From Caenorhabditis remanei (Eukaryota > Nematoda > Chromadorea > Rhabditida > Rhabditidae): 64,000 nucleotides of DNA. Numbering within the stretch: the stretch's first letter is position 1; every line of letters begins with the position of its first letter. Positions 54,801 to 64,000 of the stretch are shown one piece after another. Where the stretch lies: NCBI RefSeq assembly GCF_010183535.1, contig NC_071328.1:372001-436000 (forward strand), read 5' to 3'. Made by a program: the position numbers and the translations under genes. The notes under the pieces were generated by a model. The model was given only the letters and a program-made list of their open reading frames with translations. It did no database searches and was not told the origin of the DNA.

Positions 54801-57800
54801 ACATTTTGAAACATGGGTTTCTCCAATGTGATGTTCAGGACGGTTCTTCGGAATTATCCTGTTCTCTAACCGTGAGTGCCTGTGACTAAATTCACTTGTG
54901 TAGTTCGGTATGAAGTAGATATTCAATCAATAATTTACATTTTGAAACATGGGTTTCTCCAATGTGATGTTCAGGACGGTTCTTCGGAATTATCCTGTTC
55001 TCTAACCGTGAGTGCCTGTGGCTAAATTCACTTGTGTAGTTCGGTATGAAGTAGATATTCAATCAATAATTTACATTTTGAAACATGGGTTTCTCCAATG
55101 TGATGTTCAGGACGGTTCTTCGGAATTATCCTGTTCTCTAACCGTGAGTGCCTGTGGCTAAATTCACTTGTGTAGTTCGGTATGAAGTAGATATTCAATC
55201 AATAATTTACATTTTGAAACATGGGTTTCTCCAATGTGATGTTCAGGACGGTTCTTCGGAATTATCCTGTTCTCTAACCGTGAGTGCCTGTGGCTAAATT
55301 CACTTGTGTAGTTCGGTATGAAGTAGATATTCAATCAATAATTTACATTTTGAAACATGGGTTTCTCCAATGTGATGTTCAGGACGGTTCTTCGGAATTA
55401 TCCTGTTCTCTAACCGTGAGTGCCTGTGGCTAAATTCACTTGTGTAGTTCGGTATGAAGTATATATTCAATCAATAATTTACATTTTGAAACATGGGTTT
55501 CTCCAATGTGATGTTCAGGACGGTTCTTCGGAATTATCCTGTTCTCTAACCGTGAGTGCCTGTGGCTAAATTCACTTGTGTAGTTCGGTATGAAGTATAT
55601 ATTCAATCAATAATTTACATTTTGAAACATGGGTTTCTCCAATGTGATGTTCAGGACGGTTCTTCGGAATTATCCTGTTCTCTAACCGTGAGTGCCTGTG
55701 ACTAAATTCACTTGTGTAGTTCGGTATGAAGTAGATATTCAATCAATAATTTACATTTTGAAACATGGGTTTCTCCAATGTGATGTTCAGGACGGTTCTT
55801 CGGAATTATCCTGTTCTCTAACCGTGAGTGCCTGTGGCTAAATTCACTTGTGTAGTTCGGTATGAAGTAGATATTCAATCAATAATTTACATCTAGGAAC
55901 ATGGGTTTCTCCAATGTGATGTTCAGGACGGTTCTTCGGAATTATCCTGTTCTCTAACCGTGAGTGCCTGTGGCTAAATTCACTTGTGTAGTTCGGTATG
56001 AAGTAGATATTCAATCAATAATTTACATCTAGGAACATGGGTTTCTAAGTTTTCAACTGAGGTCGATAAGATGGAAAAATAATAATTCAAATCTACAGTA
56101 CTTTAAAGGCGCATAGCGACTTTCTTCTGCGGGTCTTGACAGGAAATAGCTTTTTTAAAATACTTTTTTTCAACAAATTTATCATTTACAAAATAATAAA
56201 ATTGTTGCCGGATTGCCGAAAAAAAGTTGCCGAAATTCGGCAACATCAAATTGTTGCCGAAATATGAGTTGCCGAATTCGGCAACGGCAACTCGGCAACT
56301 AAAACTTCGGCAATTTCGGCAATCGGCAACTTGTTGCCGCACAGCCCTGGTCCCTCACGTGGTGGGGGTGTATATTCAAATGGTGGGGGGTTATATTCAA
56401 ATGGTGGGGGCCTATATTCAAACAATGAGAATTCGAAATCGGGTTTGAAAAAACACTTCGCTGCTAAATATGCTTCAAAGCCCTATTTGGACGTCATAAC
56501 AGAAATTATCTCAAATTTTTGTCAAAATTTCTAGTGTAAAAATAGACGCGACCTCTACAAAGCGGAATTGTAATTAAAAAGTCGGTAAAATATGAAGAAA
56601 TAGTCCAAAAATAGGCAAATAGTCGAAAAAATCCCGAAAAATTAATAATTTCGAAAATATTGATCAGCCTAAACAAACAACTGATAGAGCCCCCCACACC
56701 TCCCTTTAAAGGATAAACACTGATATGCTCCCCCACCACTCTGATCAAGCGTTTGTGGGGGGGTTTTCCAACATTTATGCCAGGGGGGGGGGGGGGGGTT
56801 TAACGAAGTTTTCCGGGGGGTTATAACAGAATCATCCCCCGTTCGCTCGCCAGATTTACAATTTTCAACGATTTTTGTCCCAAAATGAGTCATTTTCAGT
56901 CTCATTTAAATGATTTTTGTCATGTTTAGTGGTGATTTAGGGATAAATTTCTCAAATTTAAATTAAATTTTGCTAATTTTTTCAAACAAAAATTTGAATT
57001 TTCCAGTTTTCCCTACCTCTTCTCCTGACTCTGCTGCCCTCCAACACCTTGCTGACTGTTCCCTTGTCGTCCCCCTCCATTACTTCCTCCATTTCCACTG
57101 GCTCCTGCTCCAGAAGTCGTCCTTCTCCCCATTCCATCGCCTCCATCCTCATCATCCTCGTCCCGTTTCTTTCCCTTCTCATCAAATTTACATTTCGTCG
57201 TCGACAACATCGTCAGACGTCGTCCATCATCATCGTCCGACGCGTCAGAAGACGAGCACGACGTGCTTCGTTTCGACCGGACGATAAATCTCTGATGCGG
57301 ATCGTATCTTCTCAGAATATCGGGGGATACTATCGCTTGGCGTGGCCGAATGGATCTGACGGCGCTATAAGTGTTCGGTGTGCATTGAACAAATGCTCCA
57401 GATGATGTCGTTGATACTCCAGAAGCACCAGAAGACGTCAGTGGCTTCGTCACGAATGGAGTCGTGAGCAACGAGGCCGCGGAGCTTTTCGTCGCATGGA
57501 TTGAGTGATGTCGACTTGGCAAATGCACCAAACCAGTGGACGCCGATCTGGAACCAAAATTAACAAAATTAGATGGGCGGTCCAGAACGAAAGCAATAAA
57601 ACTCTCATTTTCAGTCATTTTTCCAGCGATTTTCAATTGAAAATGCTCAAAAATTTTTCGAAAAACTTGATGTTGCAGTCAATTTCAGAAGTTATATATA
57701 GTCAGAAATGCCGATTTTCAGATTATTTTCCAGCTTAAATTAGAAACAATTGAACAAAAACTAGGAAAAAAAACTTATTTGGAGTCATTTTTCAGCGATT

Positions 57801-60800
57801 TTCAGAGAAAAATGCTTTAAAATTTTCGAAAAATTCACAATTTCAGCCAATTTTTTAGAAGTTATAGTTAGAAATGTCGATTTTCAGCCAATTTTCAGCT
57901 CAAATTTAAAAAATTGAATTTAAAAAAAAAACAATTTTCACTTAAAAATGCTCAACATTTTACGAAAAATTTGAATTTTCAGCCAATTTTCAGAAGTTAT
58001 ATATAATAATGGGCGTGGCTTATCCTACCGATTCGCACGTCCGCCACGATCGTCAAGGGTGCGGAGATGTCGACTCGATGTCGATTGGAACACTTCACTG
58101 CCGTCTTCAGTCTGAAATGAAAGAGATTTTGGAAACGTGCTCCATTGAGAATCCACTACTAACCTCCTCACAAATTCCGAGTAAATGTGGTGATGAGGAG
58201 AGTTTACGCATTCCGCTGTTCGTCACACTCGCTGAGCTCACTTTCAGACGAGACATCGATGAGATTGTTGACATTGCTGGAAAAATTGGATTTTTTGTGA
58301 AAATCTTTTCGAGCAGTTTTTGAAGAAAACGTTTTCTTAAATGTCTGAATTTTTGAATTTTTTTTGTTGAAAATACCGAATTTCAATTCCGGTGATATTA
58401 AGTGATTTGGACGACCTAAGTTTCAGTTTGTCCGAATCTAGGCCAACCGTATTTGGAAAAAGGGAACATGGGGCTTCAGAATTGTCGAAATTCCACGAAG
58501 AAATTTAATTAAAATTTAATTCAATATCAGCTTGTCCACAAGGACTCTACGATTGTATTCTGTCAGTAGAGCGCATTTATCTCTTTTCTGAGTGAGGGAC
58601 ACCTTTTTGGTCAGAAAAGCCAAAATTTCAGCCGAAAATAAGATTTCGTGGAATTTCGACAATTCTGAAGCGCCATGTTTCCTGTTTCCAAATACGGTTG
58701 GCCTAGATTCGGACAAACTGAAACTTCGGCCGTCCAAATCACTTAATATCACCGGAATTGAATGATTATTCGGTATTTTCAGAACAAAATTTCAAAAAGT
58801 TGACCTAAACCTAGCTATTGAAAACCTAGGCCACCGGAATGACTCAGAGATGACATAGAATCGCATCGGAAAGACACTTTACAAAGTCTTGGTCAACGAC
58901 GCCACCTGGATCCGCCACTCAAATCAGCTTCGCCGACGTGATGATCCAATTAAGGATGTTCCACTGGGCACGTTGGACCTCATGGATTTTATGCGAAGTT
59001 CAACTACACGCCCGGACAACTTCACCAACGCACCGCCCAAAGTGAAAACTCCTGTCAAACCGAGGACACCATCGCCGCAACCACTTCGTAAATCGACTCG
59101 AAATGTAAAATCCCCATCAAAATTTATTGTCAAACCATTTTTGAAATCTTACCGTTTGTTAAGTTCACTCTTTCCCAGTAGTTAAGCTTTTTCTAGGTTC
59201 TCCCGTTTTTGTTTTATATTGTATTCAACTTAAAAGGGGAGGTGTTACATTCTAGGCTCGCATGCATAAGTATTTAGGCATGCGAGCCTAGAATGTAACA
59301 TTCATAAATCCTCAAAAACTAAAAAATGGCCGAAATTCGAAGTTTCCCGACTGGGATTTTTGAAATTTAGTGGGAAATTCGACCATTGCCTAGAATCTCT
59401 TCTCCTACCTGGCGACGTTCTTCCACTACTCGATGCGGGTGGCGACGGCGATCGACTACTCCGGACGCTCTCCGGGCTGGCCGCACGTCCACGAGCTCCG
59501 CCTGTAATTAAAAATGTACAAATTACAGTAAAGAGGTGCTGGAAATCCTAAAAACTGTGATTTTAGTGGGAAAAATGGGTTTCTGGGAAGAAAATTAGTA
59601 TAAATGCAATTAATTATAATTAGATAATTACCCAATCGATTCAAATCAAGCAACTCTTGAACTGCTTGTGGACTGACACGATCCCGTTGGATTCCGGAGA
59701 ACATTGAGACGGATGGAGACGAATTTCTGGAAATGTGCAAATGGAATGTTAGAGATTTTCAGAAGAGATAGAAATGAGGGATAGTGGAAGGAGTGGTGGG
59801 GACATCTGAAACACAAAACTGGACATTTAAAGTTGATAGAATAGAAGAAAATTATAGAAAAATGGATTCATGACATCAAAAATCGCTTAAAGGAGACTAT
59901 TTATTGCAGATTTCGTCATTTCGCCTGAAAAATTTGGGCATAGCTTCCGCGTCAAACTGGCAAATGTGCTCTACTGATAATTCTATGTTAATTTAGTCAT
60001 TTTCTAAGAAAAATGACAGAATTAGCATTAGATTGTCAGTAGAGCGCATTTACTAGGTTTCTTGACAGCAAATTTTCGATGACAAATCAAAAATTGGTCA
60101 TTTTCCAACCAGAAAGTTCGATTTTGCATAAAAATTCTATCAAAAGTTGAGTTTTTAACGACTTTTGAAAAAAATGTTGCGAAAAATAGGTTCAAAATGA
60201 GCAAAAAATGAGAATTTCAGTCAGAAAAATATGAGTTTTTAACATTTTTAACAAAAAAAAAACTCATTTTTCACTAAATCTCAGTAAAAAATCATGGTTT
60301 TTTTGATTTAAAAAACCCCAAAATTTTATCATTTTAAACCTGAAAACCCCCAATTTTTCCCCTTAATATCGGTATTAGCTCGACACAGTTCTTACAACTG
60401 CGCTCCACCGAAATTCCCCTTAAAAATGTCTCTTTTTCTCTGATTCTCTCAATTTCAAACATAATTTTCTTGGGTTTCGGTAGAGCGCGGTTGTAAGAAG
60501 TGTGCAGTGCTAATATCAAAATTTTGAGATTTTTCTCTAATTTTCACCAAAAAACACTCATTTTTCTTATTTTTTCACTAAATCTCAGCAAAAAATCATG
60601 CTTATCTGATAACAATCTGAAATGTTTATCATTTTATGCCTAAAAACTTGAAAATTCTACTATTTTAAGCCTAAAAACCCTAAATTTATATCACATTAAA
60701 CCGAAAAAGTGATAATTTTTTAAATAAAAACACGCCCGAAAACTTGGTCATTTTAAGCCTAAAAACACCAAAATGTTTATCATTTTTAACCTAAAAACCC

Positions 60801-63800
60801 CCAATTTTTATCACTTTTGAACCTAAAAACCCAAAATTTCCCCGAACCTTCTAAGCAATCGTTTCGCCGATGCGGATCTCAACAACGAATGATGTGCATG
60901 CAAACAACTATCACTCGATTTTCTCAACGCGTATTCCTCTCCACTCAACGAGTCATCCACAATATCATTCAAAACACTCCGTCGTATTTCTGTCGTCGTT
61001 CTCTTCTGAATATCCGTCTCACTTCCCCCATCTCGCTCGTCAATCGGCGACAGAACGTCATCGAATCGACTCGATGCGATGATCGATGTGGGCGTGGTCG
61101 GCGTCTGTGACGTCGTCGCGGCTCCAGATGAATTGGGAATGAAGAATGTGGTCGGACGGATGGCGTCGCCGACGTCCAACGACTTCAGACTCACGGCTTC
61201 TTCGGAATTCTGTCGTGACATTTGTGCACTACAACATCGACTCGCACTTCGTGGTGATGACACAAAATCGTGCAGTGGGAAGAATCTACAAGACATGAAT
61301 ACAGGGATAGGGATAGATTGGGATGCGGGGAAAAGGGGGCGGAGTCTTGAAACTCCGCCCCCGAAGGGACAACGACATTTTTTGGTGATTTTTGGTCTGT
61401 AGGTGTGTCTGTGTGTCTGGATGTCCAAAAACTAAGTAGAAAGACATCCGGACATCCAGCCGCACAGATAAAAGCAGACACCGCCCACTTGAAGGGGTGG
61501 CGACACTAAAATTGAGATTTTGGGTCTGTATGTGTGTCTATGCGTCTGTATGTCCAAATATTCGAGACCTGACTTCCTAAACATAAATCGGTATATCCGA
61601 ATGTCCAATACCGACTGTAAGGAGATCTGGACACGCAGACACACAGATAGATGCCGATTCTCAGAGCTGGCGGGTGTTCGAATGATAAGGGGGCGGAGTC
61701 TCTTTTGGAAGACTCCGCCCCCGAAGGGACAACGACATTCTTTTCGATAGATTAAAAAAGAAAATTGGTGATTTTTTGTCTGTAGGTGTGTCTGTGTGTC
61801 TGGATGTCCTCAATTTGGAAGCTTATCGAGATCTATGTGTCCGGATGTCTGTCTGAATGTCTGTATGTCCGGAACCTAAGGAATAAGACACCCGGACTTC
61901 CTGACACACAGATATACACGACTTTCGAGATCTGTGTGTCCGGATGTCCTAATTTCTAAGCTTTTCCTGTTTGTCTGTATGCCTCGGATGTCCAAAATCG
62001 ACTGTTGTGACATCTGGACATCCGGACTTGACTCCGCCCACATCAAAGGGCGGCGACACTAAAAATATAGATTTTTGGTCTGTCTGTGTGTCTGGATGTC
62101 CAAAAAGTCATTTTTTGGTTAAAAATCCTAAATTTTGTTCAATTTTCATCAAATAAGTTAAAATTTAGACGAAATTCACATTTTTTGACCCAAAACTTCG
62201 AATTTTCACATCATTGTCTGTCTATGTGTGTGTTTGTCCAAATGTCCCCCAACTTAAAACAATATATAATCATGCTACATTCAAAAAAAACAGAACATTT
62301 ACGTGCAAAAATATGTGGGAAGAGAGGGATTTTTGGAAATTTTCAGGGATTTTATCGACTTTTATCGATAAAAACGATCAATTTTAACCAATTTTTGTCG
62401 GTATTCCATTAGAGCGCACTTGCAACCGACATCAGTCTCATAGCGAAGAAAGTGCGATCAAATGACAAATTTGTGTGATTTTGACCGATTTTCACAGAAT
62501 TTTAACATCAGAGCGCACTTGGAACATTCAATACCGTAGAAAGTGCGCTCTGATGACAATTCGCTCGTTTTTTGTCGGTTTTTATTGACTTTTTATCGAA
62601 ATTCACTCTTAGTGGACATCAGAGCGCACTTGCAACATACAATATGAAAATCATAACAAAGAAAGTGCGCTCTGATGACAATTTGCTCGTTTTTATCGAT
62701 TTTTATCGAATTCTTATCGAAATTCACTCTTTGTTGTCATTGGAGCGCAATTGCTATCACTAATCTGATAGATTGTGTCGATTTTAGTAGATTTTAAGCT
62801 AATTTTCTCGACCAATTTTCCTATGATACTTATGATACTGAGGAGAGTGCGCTCTGATGATAGTTTTCTTGTTTTTGTCGGTTTTCGACTATTTTTGGGC
62901 TGTTTTGTCGATTTCAAGCCAACTTTATCGATTTTTTAAACGATTTTCGATCAATTTTATCGACCATTTATAGAATTTAAGCCTATTTTCTCGACATTTT
63001 ATCGACTTTTTCCCCATACTAACCTACTACTCTGACGACTGGCGGATCTCAAATACGACGACAACTCCTCCTCGCTCTCCTCTTTCAGAATGGAACACGG
63101 TCGAGCCCTCCACGAGTTTGATCTACTTCGACACCTCGAATTAACGGCGCCTCTGGAGGACGACGAAGCCCCGCCCCCTTCCTCGATATCTGACATTTCA
63201 ATATGTTTTGCGAGTAGTTCTCTCGCTTGTTCCTCTCGATATGAGGCTAAAACTCTTTCAGCCAACAAATAATACGTCGCTGTCACCGAATTGTATTCAT
63301 CGTTTTCCAGATATCGGAGGATGTCTTCTTCTGTCGCAATACCCCCCGCAACCATTTGTTCGATTATTGTCGAGTGGGCGGAGCTTGGCAGATGGTGACG
63401 TACTATTAGGGGGATCGCCTGGAATGAATTGATTTTAATGGGTTTTGGGTTGAAAAATTGTGAAAAAAAAACCGAATTCCATCAGTTTTGAAGAAATTTT
63501 CGAGAATTTTCTTTTTAAAATTGGCGAAGCTTGACGAAATCGGCGAAAATGGAAATATTGTTTGGTGAAAATTATTGAAAAATTGCAAAAAAAAGGACCA
63601 GAATTTCGTCAGTTTTTGATGAAATTTCCAGGAATTTTAGATACTTTTCCTTCGAAAAATGGGCGGAGCTTCACGATTATCAACAGATTTTTCGAGTTTT
63701 TGTCAGCTGGTACGTTCAAATCGCTTATTTTATCGATTTTTTCTCTATTTTTATGAATTTAACATTTTCTAGAATTTTCCAATTCCTACCGTAGACAATC

Positions 63801-63892
63801 CTCGATCTCCTGCCTGTACCCACGAGCTGGAAACAATCTTCTCCAAACTCGCTCGTTTCGATGGTTCACGGACGAGCATCGATTGAATTAAA
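51860..63892 (-). CDS. SNF-related (SNRK-type) serine/threonine kinase, C-terminal part (5' end outside window)
   Basis: AMPK-related kinase; the catalytic domain lies beyond the right edge except its last subdomain. Exons: 63892-63790, 63418-63024, 61285-60848, 59726-59632, 59501-59409, 58276-58164, 58111-58029, 57547-57017, 52960-52766, 52181-51860; 788 residues, all phases consistent. It opens with subdomain XI (MLVREPSKRASLEKIVSSSW) and then the SNRK-specific UBA-like segment (ATEEDILRYLENDEYNSVTA, TYYLLAERVL). The long Ser-rich tail has SPSPPASS, MRKLSSSPHLLGI, DILRRYDPHQRF and STSCSSSDASDDD, which look like the conserved SNRK tail. Exon 9 could instead start at 53063 (TTATTTTCAG), adding 34 hydrophobic codons in the same phase; I prefer 52960 (TTTATCTTCCAG). 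The intron after exon 8 (52961-57016) carries a 12-copy tandem array. Confidence 0.88.
54405..56040. repeat. 136-bp tandem array, 12 copies plus a partial thirteenth (SNRK intron 8)
   Basis: Unit start ATGGGTTTCTCC recurs at 54405, 54541, 54677 and so on to 56037, exactly every 136 bases. Copies are almost identical; variants are GTGGCTAA/GTGACTAA and GTAGATATT/GTATATATT. Copies at both edges follow CATCTAGGAAC while inner ones follow CATTTTGAAAC. In the plus sense each unit has a potential hairpin with AGGA/TCCT outer pairs and a C(TTCG)G loop, and an 18-codon frame MGFSNVMFRTVLRNYPVL. Upstream (54093-54216) lies GTGACAGGTGTC mirrored by GACACCTGTCAC, and CCATATAACG near 54267. Confidence 0.93.
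56216..56346. mobile_element. CAGGGCTGTGCGGCAA-type element end (SNRK intron 8)
   Basis: TTGCCGAA/TTCGGCAA words on both strands end in AACTTGTTGCCGCACAGCCCTG, like the terminus of 19641-20188. Only one clear terminus is seen. It is followed by three ~21-bp units (GGTGGGGGTGTATATTCAAA) at about 56350-56415. Confidence 0.6.
58385..58765. repeat. ~380-bp palindromic MITE (SNRK intron 5)
   Basis: TCCGGTGATATTAAGTGATT ... TCTAGGCCAACCGTATTTGG against CCAAATACGGTTGGCCTAGA ... AATCACTTAATATCACCGGA, with arms of about 120 bp. Confidence 0.85.
58865..59184 (+). mobile_element. Ty3/gypsy-type integrase C-terminal remnant (SNRK intron 5, antisense to the gene)
   Basis: A plus-strand frame reads GKTLYKVLVNDATWIRHSNQ then LRRR, the typical end of a gypsy integrase (W-RH-NQLR), then a Pro/Lys/Ser-rich tail (KTPVKPRTPSPQPLRKSTR) and a stop near 59184. 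No reverse transcriptase or upstream integrase core is present, so it is a 5'-truncated relic. It is followed by a polypurine tract and an LTR-like palindrome. Confidence 0.7.
59232..59300 (+). mobile_element. Polypurine tract and internally deleted LTR-like palindrome
   Basis: AAAAGGGGAGG is followed at 59243 by a 58-bp segment starting TGTTACATTC and ending GAATGTAACA (TG...CA boundaries). Its two 23-bp arms are perfect complements around a 12-base loop. Position after the integrase end fits a gypsy 3' end reduced to the LTR tips. Confidence 0.55.
59933..60062. repeat. MITE family I, copy 5 (SNRK intron 3)
   Basis: GGGCATAGCTTCCGCGTCAA ... TTAGATTGTCAGTAGAGCGC. Confidence 0.7.
60373..60516. 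repeat. Palindromic MITE family B, copy 4 (SNRK intron 3)
   Basis: ATTAGCTCGACACAGTTCTT ... TGTCTCTTTTTCTCTGATTC ... GCGGTTGTAAGAAGTGTGCA. The most intact copy. Confidence 0.78.
61370..62260. repeat. TGTGTGTCTGGATGTCC short repeats (SNRK intron 2)
   Basis: Dense degenerate repeats of GGTGTGTCTGTGTGTCTGGA and ACATCCGGACATCCAG in both orientations. Two near-identical blocks contain ACTCCGCCCCCGAAGGGACA (near 61350 and 61710). Confidence 0.6.
62405..62760. repeat. GTGCGCTCTGATGACAA repeats (SNRK intron 2)
   Basis: Three to four successive pairs of AGAGCGCACTTGCAAC and AAAGTGCGCTCTGATGACAA about 100 bases apart, each pair able to form a stem. The element tips resemble the AGAGCGCACTTG ends of MITE family I. 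Confidence 0.6.
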
Positions 63893-64000
63893 CTGCAAAA
63901 TTAAGAAGTTATTAGGTCACGCCCATTTTATGCTATTTTGCCGCGCATAATATTTTTTGCAAAAATTCTATGAAAATGGGCGTTTTAAAGCGAAAATTTC

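Overview
This window reads as nuclear DNA from a Caenorhabditis-type nematode, probably not C. elegans itself. The signs are small introns with TTTTCAG-like 3' splice sites, 3' splice acceptors a few bases upstream of start codons (as expected for SL trans-splicing), a nematode-specific F-box/FTH gene, and introns full of small palindromic transposons. I rebuilt the gene models by hand from splice sites. Every exon join listed keeps the reading frame, so the six genes look intact. The first and last run off the window.

Layout, left to right. 1-6124 (+): the last 1080 codons of the cytoplasmic dynein-2 heavy chain (che-3/DYNC2H1). 6945-9486 (-): a 282-residue F-box plus FTH/DUF38 protein. 11314-24306 (+): condensin subunit CAP-G (capg-1), 15 exons, 1286 residues. 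24307-32046: a gene-poor block with nested palindromic transposons carrying 8-bp target duplications and a 2.3-kb satellite whose ~63-bp unit is a hairpin. 32047-39758 (-): an ELM2-SANT-GATA-finger-SANT chromatin protein of 662 residues. 41326-49045 (-): mitochondrial leucyl-tRNA synthetase (lars-2), 873 residues. 51860-63892 (-): the C-terminal 788 residues of an SNRK-type protein kinase, with a 136-bp x 12 tandem array in one intron and a Ty3/gypsy remnant in another.

The genes serve unrelated housekeeping or neuronal jobs: retrograde ciliary transport, chromosome condensation, corepressor-type chromatin regulation, mitochondrial translation and AMPK-related signalling. The last three lie on the same strand, but 1.5-2.8 kb apart, too far for a typical nematode operon. 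There is no sign of a prokaryotic-style system.

The most unusual parts are non-coding. They are the hairpin satellite with compensatory changes in its edge units and a 628-bp higher-order repeat; the 136-bp array, each unit with a C(TTCG)G hairpin; a readable nested insertion of two 8-bp-TSD elements; oppositely oriented repeats in the two introns flanking lars-2 exons 4-5; and a lars-2 editing domain that lacks its usual motifs. No database search was possible. Ortholog names rest on recognised family motifs.
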